Positions 1 to 7,762 of a DNA stretch of 64,000 bases are shown here, piece by piece. Each line of letters begins with the position of its first letter. Positions within the stretch are counted from its first letter, which is position 1. The notes below the pieces were generated by a model. The model ran no database searches and was not told the DNA's origin. It saw nothing but the letters and a program-made list of their open reading frames with translations. The translations under genes were made by a program, and so were the position numbers. Source of the DNA: UBA1756 sp045222555 (GTDB lineage: Bacteria; Bacteroidota; Bacteroidia; Bacteroidales; WCHB1-69); contig JBGUYY010000072.1 of NCBI GenBank assembly GCA_045222555.1, positions 62,001-126,000 on the forward strand, given 5' to 3'.

Positions 1-1529
1 TAGCGGAGTTTTTCCATGTTCAGCGCCTTGTGGTCCTCGTCGGTGCCGATGGATACGCCAAGGGCGGTGTAGATATTTTGGATTTCCTTGCTGTCTAAGG
101 CTTTGTGCTGCGGGGCTTTTTCCACATTCAGAATCTTGCCTCGCAGGGGCAGGATGGCTTGGAAGTGGGAGTCACGTCCCTGCTTGGCCGTACCACCTGC
201 AGAGTCACCCTCCACGAGGTAGAGCTCGCACTCTTCGGCCACCTTCGACGAGCAGTCCGACAATTTGCCGGGGAGACCGCCGCCGCTGAAGGCCGACTTG
301 CGCTGCACGAGTTCGCGGGCACGACGGGCCGCATGGCGTGCCGTGGCCGCCAAAATGACCTTGTCCACAATCTCTTTCGCATCTTTCGGGTGCTCTTCCA
401 GGTAGAAATTCAACATTTCACCCACCATCGAACTCACAATGCCATCCACCTCGCTGTTGCCCAACTTGGTCTTGGTCTGTCCCTCAAACTGCGGCTCTGC
501 CACTTTCACCGAGATGATGGCGGTGAGACCTTCACGGAAGTCGTCGCCTGAAATTTCGATTTTCTGCTTCTCTACCTTCTCCAACATCTTGTTATTCACC
601 GCGTAACGCTTCAGTGTGGTGGTGAGGGCACGGCGGAAACCAGTGAGGTGCGTACCGCCTTCAATGGTGTTGATGTTGTTGACGTAGGAATGGATGTTTT
701 CTGAAAAACCGTCGTTGTACTGCATGACCACCTCGATCGGCACGCCGTTTTTCTCGCCCTCAATGTAGATGGGCGATTCCATGATCTTGGTACGGCCGCT
801 GTCCAAAAAGCGGATGAAGTCCTTCAAACCCTCTTCAGAATAGAAGGTTTCGTGTTTGAACTCGCCGTTGTCCTCCTTCTCGCGCTCATCGGTCAGGGTG
901 ATGGTGATGCGCTTGTTGAGGAAGGCCAGCTCTTTCAAACGGGCGGCGAGGATGTCGTATTTGTATTCCGTGACGTTGAAAATCGTCTCGTCAGGGGTGA
1001 ACGTAATGCGGGTGCCGCGGTAGTCGGTGTCCTCCACCTCCTTCACGGAGTAAAGAGGCTTGCCGTAGGCATACTCCTGCACGAAATGACGGCCGTTGCG
1101 ATAGACATCGGCGCGGAGGTGCTTCGACAATGCATTGACGCACGACACACCCACACCGTGCAGACCGCCGGAAACCTTGTAGGAGTCTTTGTTGAACTTT
1201 CCGCCGGCGTGCAGCACCGTCAGCACCACCTCCAAAGCGGAACGGTGCTCCTTCTCGTGCATGTCGGTGGGGATACCACGACCGTTGTCCAACACCGAAA
1301 TCGAGTTGTCAGCCAAGATGGTGACATCGATTTTGGTACAGTGACCGGCCAGGGCTTCGTCGATGGAATTGTCCACCACTTCATATACCAAATGGTGCAA
1401 ACCACGCTCTCCAACATCGCCAATGTACATGGCCGGACGCTTGCGTACAGCCTCCAACCCTTCCAACACTTGGATGTGGTCCGCATTGTAATCTTCAACC
1501 TGCATTTTTCTTTCTTCTAATTCGCTCAT
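1..1529 (-). CDS. gyrB: DNA gyrase subunit B, partial
   Basis: ATP-driven type IIA topoisomerase subunit that introduces negative supercoils together with GyrA. The start ATG is at 1529 and the reading frame runs off the left edge after about 509 codons, so the C-terminal quarter is missing. The N-terminus reads MSELEERKMQVEDYNADHI. It is followed by the GHKL ATPase core (VRKRPAMYIGDVGERGLHH, the VVDNSIDEA ATP-binding Asn region, DNGRGIP, and GGLHGVGVSCVNALS) and then the start of the TOPRIM domain (EGDSAGGTAKQGRD, PLRGKILNVEKA). The GyrB-like TOPRIM wording and the spacing favour gyrB over parE, although parE is not fully excluded because the C-terminus is absent. A Bacteroidota promoter lies just upstream. 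Confidence 0.93.
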   Translation of the reverse strand, partial: MSELEERKMQVEDYNADHIQVLEGLEAVRKRPAMYIGDVGERGLHHLVYEVVDNSIDEALAGHCTKIDVTILADNSISVLDNGRGIPTDMHEKEHRSALEVVLTVLHAGGKFNKDSYKVSGGLHGVGVSCVNALSKHLRADVYRNGRHFVQEYAYGKPLYSVKEVEDTDYRGTRITFTPDETIFNVTEYKYDILAARLKELAFLNKRITITLTDEREKEDNGEFKHETFYSEEGLKDFIRFLDSGRTKIMESPIYIEGEKNGVPIEVVMQYNDGFSENIHSYVNNINTIEGGTHLTGFRRALTTTLKRYAVNNKMLEKVEKQKIEISGDDFREGLTAIISVKVAEPQFEGQTKTKLGNSEVDGIVSSMVGEMLNFYLEEHPKDAKEIVDKVILAATARHAARRARELVQRKSAFSGGGLPGKLSDCSSKVAEECELYLVEGDSAGGTAKQGRDSHFQAILPLRGKILNVEKAPQHKALDSKEIQNIYTALGVSIGTDEDHKALNMEKLR

Positions 1530-1561
1530 ATTCAGTATTATAGATTTTTTATATAACACTG

Positions 1562-1569
1562 CAAAGGTA
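1562..1569 (-). promoter_or_regulatory. Promoter -7 element of gyrB
   Basis: Reads TACCTTTG on the minus strand, matching the Bacteroidota -7 consensus TAnnTTTG, about 33 bases before the gyrB start codon. Confidence 0.7.
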
Positions 1570-1572
1570 CAA

Positions 1573-1622
1573 AAAAAATCTCATTTTTTCGCCGGTTTCA
1601 GGCAAAAAAAATGAGATTTTTT
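1573..1622 (-). terminator. Long hairpin between recQ and gyrB
   Basis: Two arms of about 17 bases (AAAAAATCTCATTTTTT and its complement) flank a loop that has its own small GCC/GGC stem. The hairpin sits immediately after the recQ stop and before the gyrB promoter. The A and T tracts on both sides make it a likely intrinsic terminator that could work in either direction. Confidence 0.7.
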
Positions 1623-1641
1623 AGCGGTAATTTTTAGGGTA

Positions 1642-3837
1642 TCAATTCCCTAAATCCGACATGAATTTGATCTTCATAATTCGGATCTCTTCCATCGAAT
1701 ATTCACCCTCTCCCAACTCCTCAAGTGCCTCATCCACAGAGTCGGATTCGGCGTTGGCGAAGTAGTCGAGAATCTCTTCCTGATGGTAGGGTTCGATGTA
1801 TTCGTTAATGTAATAGTCGATGTTGATTTTCGCACCCGATGCTACGATGCTCTCGATCTCCGACAGCAACTCGTCCATGTCCAATCCCTTGGCGATGGCG
1901 ATGTCCTCGAAGTTGATGCGTCGGTCGATGTTCTGGATGATATAGACCTTCAGGGCTGACTTGTTCACCACCGATTTCACCACAAAGTCCTGCGGGCGTT
2001 CGATTTCGTTTTCCTCTACATACTTCTTGATGAGTTCGATGAAGGGATGGCCGTATTTCTGTGCCTTCCCCGTACCCACGCCGCTGATGTGTGTCATCTC
2101 TTCGATGGTGGTGGGATACTGGGTACACATGTCCTCCAAGGAGGTGTCCTGGAAGATGACAAACGGCGGGATGTTCTCGCGCTGTGCGATGGTCTTGCGC
2201 AAATCCTTCAGCAGCGAGAAGAGGATGTTGTCGATGGCCTCTCCCTTGTTGGGCACCATCTCTTCGTCCACCTCATCTTCCTGGTCTTCCGTGACCGGCT
2301 TGGTGATCATGATGGAGTAGGGATTGCGCAGATAGCGCTCTCCTTTTTCCGTCACCTTCAGCAACCCATAATTCTCCACATCTTTCACCACTAATTCGTC
2401 GAAAATGGCGAGACGGATCACATTCAGCCAGAATTTTGCGTCGTATTCCTCGCCCTCACCGAATTGTTTCAGCTTGTTGTGTTTGAATTTGGTGATGGAG
2501 GTGGTTTTGTTGCCGGTAAGAATATCCACGATGTGGTCTTCCTTGAACTGCTGTTTCACGGTCTGGATGACCTCGATGGCGAGCTGAATCTGTTCGGAGG
2601 CGTTCATCTTGGGCTTGGGGTGGCAGCAGTTGTCGCAGTTGTGGCAGTTGTCTTCCTCATATTTTTCTCCGAAATAGTGCAGCAGGTGCTTCCGGCGGCA
2701 GCTGGTGGATTCGGCATACGCGGAGGTTTCCGCCAACAGCTGTTTCACAATCTCTTGCTCGGCAACGGCCTTTTTGGTGGAGAATTTCTCCAGTTTATAA
2801 AGGTCTTTGTAGTCGTAGAAGGCGATGCACTGTCCCTCGCCCTCGTCGCGTCCCGCACGACCGGTCTCCTGATAGTACCCCTCCAGGCTCTTCGGCATGT
2901 CGTAGTGAATGACAAAACGCACATCCGGCTTGTCAATGCCCATACCGAATGCGATGGTGGCCACAATCACGTCGCACTTTTCCATCAGGAAGGCATCCTG
3001 ATTCTCCACACGGGTCTTGGAGTCCAGACCGGCATGGTAGGGGAGTGCGCGTATTTTATTGACTTGTAAGAAATTGGCAAAATCTTCTACCTTTTTTCTG
3101 CTTAAGCAGTAAATGATGCCCGATTTGCCGGGGTTGTCTTTGATGAATTTGACAATCTCTTTGTCGATATTCTTGGTTTTCTCGCGAACTTCGTAGTAAA
3201 GGTTCGGACGGTTGAAGGAGGAGATGAAGACCTTGGCATTGTCCATCCCGAGGTTTTTCTGGATGTCGTTCTGTACCTTCGGGGTGGCGGTAGCGGTAAG
3301 GGCGATTACGGGCACCTTCGCGCCGATAGAGTCGATGATGTTGCGGATGCGGCGGTATTCAGGGCGGAAGTCATGGCCCCATTCGGAGATACAATGCGCC
3401 TCATCAATGGCATAGAAGGAGATGTTGATGGCTTTGAAGAAATCCACATTCTCCTCTTTGGTGAGTGATTCGGGGGCGACATAGAGCAGCTTGGTCTTGC
3501 CGTTCAGCAGGTCTTCGCGCACGGTGTTGATCTCCGATTTTGAAAGGGAGGAGTTGAGGAAGTGCGCCACGCCACTTTCAGTGCTGTAATTGCGCATGGC
3601 ATCTACCTGGTTCTTCATCAGGGCGATGAGCGGGGAGATGATGATGGCGGTGCCTTCGCTCATGAGCGCGGGCAACTGGTAGCACATCGACTTGCCGCCG
3701 CCGGTGGGCATGATGACGAAGCAGTCGTTGCCATCCATCAGCGACTTGATGATTTCGAGCTGGTTACCTTTGAACTGATTGAATCCGAAGATTTTCTTCA
3801 GCATTTTCTTGATGTCCTTCTCGGTGTACTTCTGCAT
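1642..3837 (-). CDS. recQ: ATP-dependent DNA helicase RecQ
   Basis: 3'-5' superfamily 2 helicase for recombination and replication-fork repair. The 731-residue protein has Walker A (MPTGGGKSMCYQLP, residues 43-56), the DEAH box with the RecQ extension (AIDEAHCISEWGHDFRPEYR), and the helicase C motif ending YYQETGRAGRDEGEG. The RecQ zinc-binding cysteines follow (CRRKHLLHYF, then CHNCDNCC), then a winged-helix RQC region and an HRDC domain (LRKTIAQRENIPPFVIF). A further C-terminal extension of about 100 residues is typical of the longer Bacteroidota RecQ proteins. It begins with ATG at 3837 behind its own promoter and is transcribed away from hldD in the same leftward direction. Nothing looks damaged. 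Confidence 0.96.
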   Translation of the reverse strand: MQKYTEKDIKKMLKKIFGFNQFKGNQLEIIKSLMDGNDCFVIMPTGGGKSMCYQLPALMSEGTAIIISPLIALMKNQVDAMRNYSTESGVAHFLNSSLSKSEINTVREDLLNGKTKLLYVAPESLTKEENVDFFKAINISFYAIDEAHCISEWGHDFRPEYRRIRNIIDSIGAKVPVIALTATATPKVQNDIQKNLGMDNAKVFISSFNRPNLYYEVREKTKNIDKEIVKFIKDNPGKSGIIYCLSRKKVEDFANFLQVNKIRALPYHAGLDSKTRVENQDAFLMEKCDVIVATIAFGMGIDKPDVRFVIHYDMPKSLEGYYQETGRAGRDEGEGQCIAFYDYKDLYKLEKFSTKKAVAEQEIVKQLLAETSAYAESTSCRRKHLLHYFGEKYEEDNCHNCDNCCHPKPKMNASEQIQLAIEVIQTVKQQFKEDHIVDILTGNKTTSITKFKHNKLKQFGEGEEYDAKFWLNVIRLAIFDELVVKDVENYGLLKVTEKGERYLRNPYSIMITKPVTEDQEDEVDEEMVPNKGEAIDNILFSLLKDLRKTIAQRENIPPFVIFQDTSLEDMCTQYPTTIEEMTHISGVGTGKAQKYGHPFIELIKKYVEENEIERPQDFVVKSVVNKSALKVYIIQNIDRRINFEDIAIAKGLDMDELLSEIESIVASGAKINIDYYINEYIEPYHQEEILDYFANAESDSVDEALEELGEGEYSMEEIRIMKIKFMSDLGN

Positions 3838-3924
3838 GTGATGGTCTTTTGGTTAAAAAGCAAACAGAACCGATGGGGTTGCCGTCAGCAAACCATGCTG
3901 GTTGGCAATTGTCCATCAGCGTTA

Positions 3925-3932
3925 CAAAGGTA
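3925..3932 (-). promoter_or_regulatory. Promoter -7 element of recQ
   Basis: TACCTTTG on the minus strand, about 88 bases before the recQ start. This implies a long leader for recQ. Confidence 0.6.
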
Positions 3933-3963
3933 TAAATATTTCTATAAATGGAAGGCGATTTGC

Positions 3964-4006
3964 GTAAAAAAAATCAACAATTTTTATTTTGTAATAAAAA
4001 TGTTGA
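3964..4006 (-). terminator. Intrinsic terminator overlapping the hldD 3' end
   Basis: On the minus strand ATCAACATTTTTATT pairs with AATAAAAATTGTTGAT (one bulge) and is followed by an uninterrupted T8 tract. The left arm and loop encode the last dozen residues of HldD and the stop codon lies inside the right arm, so the terminator is embedded in the gene. Confidence 0.75.
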
Positions 4007-4939
4007 TACATAATCAGTTACACCATCTTCAAGGGAATGAAATGCGTGGTTGCAGCCAATTTCCATTGTTTTTTCCATCCGTGCTTCGGTGAAATATTGG
4101 TATTTGTCACGAATATCTTCGGGAATATCCACGTATTCGATGAGGGGTTCGCGACCCATGGCGTGGAAGGTGGCGGTGGCGAGGTCGAGGAAGGTGCGCG
4201 CCTTGCCGGTGCCGAGGTTGAAGATGCCGTTGGGATGGCGCTGGCTGCTGAACCAGTACAACACATCCACCACGTCCATGACATAGATGAAGTCGCGGCG
4301 CTGCTGGCCGTCAGCGTAGTCGGGACGGTGCGAGCGGAACAGTTTCACCTTGCCGGTCTCGTTGATCTGGTGGAACGAGTGGAGGATGACGGAGGCCATA
4401 CGCCCCTTGTGGTATTCGTTGGGACCATAAACATTGAAGAACTTGAATCCGGCCCATGCGGGTGGGGTGGACTGCTGCCGCAGGATCCACTTGTCGATTT
4501 CGTTTTTGGATTTCCCGTAGGGGTTGAGGGGCTGCAGCTGCGGGATGATGGATTCGTCATCGTTGTAGCCCAATTCGCCGGCTCCGTAGGTGGCTGCCGA
4601 GGAGGCATAGAGCATCGGGATGTGATGCTGCGTGGCCAGCGACCAGATATGCTGGGTGTAATCCACATTGAGCCGCTCGAATACCGAGTAGTCCATCTCT
4701 GTGGTGTCGGTACGGGCGCCGAGGTGGATGATACCGGTGATGTGCTTGGCGTTGGCATCGGCCCATGCGAAGAAGTCGTCGCGGTGGATTTTGTCGGTGT
4801 ACTGCTTGTCCTGCCAGTTGGCTTTCTTGTTTTCTTTGGTGAAGTCATCCACGAGAATGAGGTCGTGGCGGTTTTCGTTGTTGAGTTTGCGGGTCATGCA
4901 GCTCCCGATGAAGCCGGCTGCGCCTGTGATGACGATCAT
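3974..4939 (-). CDS. hldD: ADP-L-glycero-D-manno-heptose 6-epimerase
   Basis: Converts ADP-D-glycero-D-manno-heptose to the L-glycero form, the last step in making the heptose donor for the lipopolysaccharide inner core in the cytosol. It is a 321-residue extended SDR enzyme of family length. The Rossmann glycine motif is at the N-terminus (VITGAAGFIGS, residues 3-13), followed by SSAATYG and the catalytic YGKSKNEID Tyr-x3-Lys. The substrate region reads FFNVYGPNEYHKGRMASV and the C-terminal part carries FNLGTGKARTF. Its final codons form a terminator hairpin. It lies downstream of the GldJ/PorK-type lipoprotein gene, separated by 78 bases that contain a perfect palindrome. Confidence 0.95.
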   Translation of the reverse strand: MIVITGAAGFIGSCMTRKLNNENRHDLILVDDFTKENKKANWQDKQYTDKIHRDDFFAWADANAKHITGIIHLGARTDTTEMDYSVFERLNVDYTQHIWSLATQHHIPMLYASSAATYGAGELGYNDDESIIPQLQPLNPYGKSKNEIDKWILRQQSTPPAWAGFKFFNVYGPNEYHKGRMASVILHSFHQINETGKVKLFRSHRPDYADGQQRRDFIYVMDVVDVLYWFSSQRHPNGIFNLGTGKARTFLDLATATFHAMGREPLIEYVDIPEDIRDKYQYFTEARMEKTMEIGCNHAFHSLEDGVTDYVSTFLLQNKNC

Positions 4940-4967
4940 GGTGAGGTGTGTTTTGGGTTTAAAATAT

Positions 4968-4994
4968 ATCGAGACGCGAATTTCGCGTCTCGAT
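4968..4994. repeat. Perfect GAGACG palindrome upstream of hldD
   Basis: Thirteen-base arms (ATCGAGACGCGAA and its reverse complement) surround one central base. The GAGACG...CGTCTC core matches the REP family near 16.7-17.5 kb, but the GTAG foot is replaced by ATCG. It could be a related REP or a weak terminator or processing hairpin between the lipoprotein gene and hldD. Confidence 0.7.
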
Positions 4995-5017
4995 GGTGGA
5001 TAAAGTGTTATTCAAGT

Positions 5018-6520
5018 TTAGCGGGTGGTGCCGCCGCCAGAGGGCGTTCCAAGACGGGCCATAGCGCAGCGGAAACCGATGTACTTGGTGGACTCGTCCT
5101 CCTCGAGGTAGCGACGCTGGCCGGGAGCAGCATAGTACTGCGGGTCGATCCAGGAACCGCCTTTGTACACTCTGGAGTGGTCGCCGACCATGGAGTACTC
5201 GAACGGGGTGACCATGTCTTTCGGGTACATGGTGGTGGTGGCGTCGCTGGCATCCTTCTTCCAGTCTTCGGTCTCGATCTGGGAAGCCCAGTCACCGTCG
5301 AGGTAGTTGATGTTGTCGGCGGCGCGGTAGTTTCTTCTTCTGTCGTTCTTGAAGTCAGAAACGGGCACCATCGGGATCTTACCCACGCTGTCGCGGTCTT
5401 CCACCATGCCGGAACCGTCGTCCAACAGCTTCATGGTTTCATAGTAGTTGCCTCTGAAGGGGTTGAACTCGTACACCTCGTCGTGTGAGGTCTGACGATA
5501 GACGTCCATCACCCATTCTGCGACGTTGCCGCCCATGTTGTAAAGACCGAAGTCGTTGGGCCAGTAGGAGTTGACGGGTGCTGGTATATCGGAAGCGTCG
5601 TTCAGGTAGCCGGCCACACCCATGAGGTCACCGCGGCCGCGGCGGGTGTTGGCAACGAAGTCGCCATAGTAGCGTTTGTCGTCGGTACGGGTGTAGTGAC
5701 CGTTCCACGGATAGAGCTTTCTTTCGAGCACACGCTCGTTGAGGGTGTTTCCGATGAGAGCGTAAGCAGCATACTCCCACTCAGCCTCGGTGGGGAGGCG
5801 GTAGCGGGGCAGCAGGATACCGTCCTCCATCTTCACGTTGCGGTAGTCGCCGGTGGAGATGTTGGTGAGACGGTTGTCGGTCTCCATTTCGTATGAATCA
5901 TATACTAAATATGCGTCGGTGGTGAAGTAGAGTTCCGGTGACGGATCCGGGTTCCAGTCAATGAAGCCGAGGTCCACGAGGATCTGCTCGTTGACGCGGT
6001 CGGTACGCCATGCGGCATAGTTGGTGGCCTGCAGCCAGTTCACACCGACAACCGGATAGTGGTTGTAGGCGGGATAGCGGAAGTAGTATTCCACCTGCGG
6101 CTCAGCGTAGGCCAGTTTCTCACGCCATACGTTCTCATCGGGACGGGCCTCGTCAACGATGGTCTTGAGGTCGGCGGGGAGGAACACGCGTTCGAGCCAA
6201 TAGAGGTATTCGCGGTAGTCGAGGTTGCTGATCTCGCACTCATCCATGTAGAAGGAGGAGATGGTGACACGGCGGGGGTTGTTGCCCCATTCGTACATGA
6301 CATCCTCTTCCACGCGGCCGAAGGTGAAGGTACCGCCTTCGATCAGCACGAGGCCGGGACCGGTGGCCTGTTCAACGAAAGGATAGACCTCAAAGCCGCC
6401 GTTCTCTGCATTGTTGTATTCCCAGCCTGTGGTGGGAGAGTACTCCTTCTTACAGGAACTGAACAGCAGGGCCGTTGCGGCCAGCAGCAGTAAACCGGAA
6501 ATTTTGCTCATCTTCTTCAT
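5018..6520 (-). CDS. GldJ/PorK-type SUMF1-fold lipoprotein of type IX secretion
   Basis: Predicted outer-membrane lipoprotein of the type IX secretion and gliding machinery. The 500-residue protein starts with a signal peptide ending in a lipobox (LLFSSC, Cys23). It then carries the formylglycine-generating-enzyme (SUMF1) fold used by GldK, GldJ and PorK: LVLIEGGTFTFGRVEEDVMYE, SFYMDECEISNLDYREYL, YRLPTEAEWEYAA, NMGGNVAEWVMDVYR and, at the end, KYIGFRCAMARLG. In these secretion proteins the fold is structural, not enzymatic. The gene follows a PorP/SprF gene by 57 bases, the order known from the porP-porK unit of Porphyromonas, but porL, porM and porN do not follow. The SFYMDE and IGFRCAM wording seems closest to GldJ, so the choice between GldJ and GldK/PorK is left open. 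Confidence 0.85.
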   Translation of the reverse strand: MKKMSKISGLLLLAATALLFSSCKKEYSPTTGWEYNNAENGGFEVYPFVEQATGPGLVLIEGGTFTFGRVEEDVMYEWGNNPRRVTISSFYMDECEISNLDYREYLYWLERVFLPADLKTIVDEARPDENVWREKLAYAEPQVEYYFRYPAYNHYPVVGVNWLQATNYAAWRTDRVNEQILVDLGFIDWNPDPSPELYFTTDAYLVYDSYEMETDNRLTNISTGDYRNVKMEDGILLPRYRLPTEAEWEYAAYALIGNTLNERVLERKLYPWNGHYTRTDDKRYYGDFVANTRRGRGDLMGVAGYLNDASDIPAPVNSYWPNDFGLYNMGGNVAEWVMDVYRQTSHDEVYEFNPFRGNYYETMKLLDDGSGMVEDRDSVGKIPMVPVSDFKNDRRRNYRAADNINYLDGDWASQIETEDWKKDASDATTTMYPKDMVTPFEYSMVGDHSRVYKGGSWIDPQYYAAPGQRRYLEEDESTKYIGFRCAMARLGTPSGGGTTR

Positions 6521-6577
6521 TGCTTCAAAAAATTTATAGTTCTAACGATGTTTTTTCAATATTATTATGGAATGGGG

Positions 6578-7567
6578 TTAGAAAGTGGGGCAGACCAGGT
6601 CTTTCATCACTCTCTTTCTCTCAGGACACGGCAGCAGCAGCTGGAGTGACACCTCGTGCGCACCGCCGGAGAGGTTGGCCAGCTTGGAGACCGTGAGGTC
6701 GTAGGAGTAGGCCACGCGGATGCGTTCGTGCTGCAAACCGAACATGAAGATCACAGCATCGGGGTTGCGGAAGCTCTGGCGATACCAGATACCGACGGCA
6801 AAGGGATAGTAGTTGAGGTAGAAACCGTAGTTCAGCTGATGGAACTCCATCTGGTGCTGATAGATGATGTTCGGGCTGATGGAGACATCGCCGAAGGAAC
6901 GGCTCTTGCGGCTGCGGCGTTTCAGATCGAAATAGCCACCCACGTGGGCGGTCCACTTGATGGGCAGACGGCTGACGGAGATGAAACCTTCGTACGGGCG
7001 GGTGACATGGTTGACGGCCAGACCGAAGTAGAAGTTCTTGGTGTAGCCGATGAAACCTGCGGAGAAGTCGGCGATGGCCTTTGACTGCTTGGCGGGCGCC
7101 GTCTCGTTGGTCTCATACACAAAACCGTATTTGGGGTCGATCATGTCGCCGAAGGTCAGCTTGTCCCAGTTGAGGGATTTCTGCTGGAAGGTGGCCTGCA
7201 AAGCGAAGCGCATGCTGAACTTGCGCGACACTTTCAACTTATAAGAATAAATGATACTGGCTGCGTAGGTGTTGATGGTGCCTTGCCCCTGATGGTCGCC
7301 CATGAACAGCACACCGATACCGCCCGCCAGCTTGTCAAAGTGCTGGTCGTAGGAGGCGGAGTAGGTGAGGTAGGTGCCATGGATGTTGGGCCACTGGTCG
7401 CGGAAATGAGCCGTGATGCGCGGGCATACATTCGTGCCGGCAAATGCAGGGTTCAGGTACAACGGGTTGGCATAGAATTGGGAAAAGTGCGGATCTTGTG
7501 CCGAAACTTTCGTGCCGCTGACCAACGCCAACAACAGGAGCCCCATAACGCAGATGATCTTTTTCAT
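6578..7567 (-). CDS. PorP/SprF family type IX secretion membrane protein
   Basis: Outer-membrane beta-barrel protein of the PorP/SprF family, which works with the type IX secretion core and CHU_C-type cargo. The 329 residues start with a signal peptide ending VSAQ and then the family hallmark DPHFSQFYANPLYLNPAFAGTN. ITAHFRDQWPNI, barrel strands and HQMEFHQLNYGFYLNYYPF follow. The gene is the first of a leftward pair with the GldJ/PorK-type lipoprotein and is divergent from porU across a 195-base region carrying its promoter. Family membership is clear. Which paralogue it is (PorP proper or an SprF-like partner of one cargo) cannot be told here. Confidence 0.92.
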   Translation of the reverse strand: MKKIICVMGLLLLALVSGTKVSAQDPHFSQFYANPLYLNPAFAGTNVCPRITAHFRDQWPNIHGTYLTYSASYDQHFDKLAGGIGVLFMGDHQGQGTINTYAASIIYSYKLKVSRKFSMRFALQATFQQKSLNWDKLTFGDMIDPKYGFVYETNETAPAKQSKAIADFSAGFIGYTKNFYFGLAVNHVTRPYEGFISVSRLPIKWTAHVGGYFDLKRRSRKSRSFGDVSISPNIIYQHQMEFHQLNYGFYLNYYPFAVGIWYRQSFRNPDAVIFMFGLQHERIRVAYSYDLTVSKLANLSGGAHEVSLQLLLPCPERKRVMKDLVCPTF

Positions 7568-7632
7568 ATCCTTGGTTTTATTCTAATTCGATGTGTGTTG
7601 CAAAAAACTTCGCCACAATATATTAAAGCTCG

Positions 7633-7640
7633 CAAAAATA
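7633..7640 (-). promoter_or_regulatory. Promoter -7 element of the PorP/SprF gene
   Basis: TATTTTTG on the minus strand, about 66 bases before the start codon, in the divergent intergenic region shared with porU. No equally good match was seen for porU. Confidence 0.65.
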
Positions 7641-7762
7641 CGAATTATTATGGACTTTACGCAGTTTTTTCTAAAAAGTTATCAACATTTTTTGATTTTT
7701 GCAATTTTATAAAAAGGCATTCGTTTATTTTGTGCATTTCTCGTAATATTATCAAACGAAAT

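Noticed and set aside
4037..5488. Long rightward frame of 483 codons over hldD and the lipoprotein gene
   Set aside because: It is a shadow of two well-supported leftward genes and has no family-like motifs.
5018..6520. Formylglycine-generating enzyme for sulfatases
   Set aside because: The SUMF1 fold is present, but the lipobox, the GldJ/PorK-type wording and the PorP neighbour point to a secretion-system structural role.
7283..7762. N-terminal extension of PorU by up to 160 residues
   Set aside because: It would overlap the divergent PorP gene and bury the signal peptide that starts at 7763.
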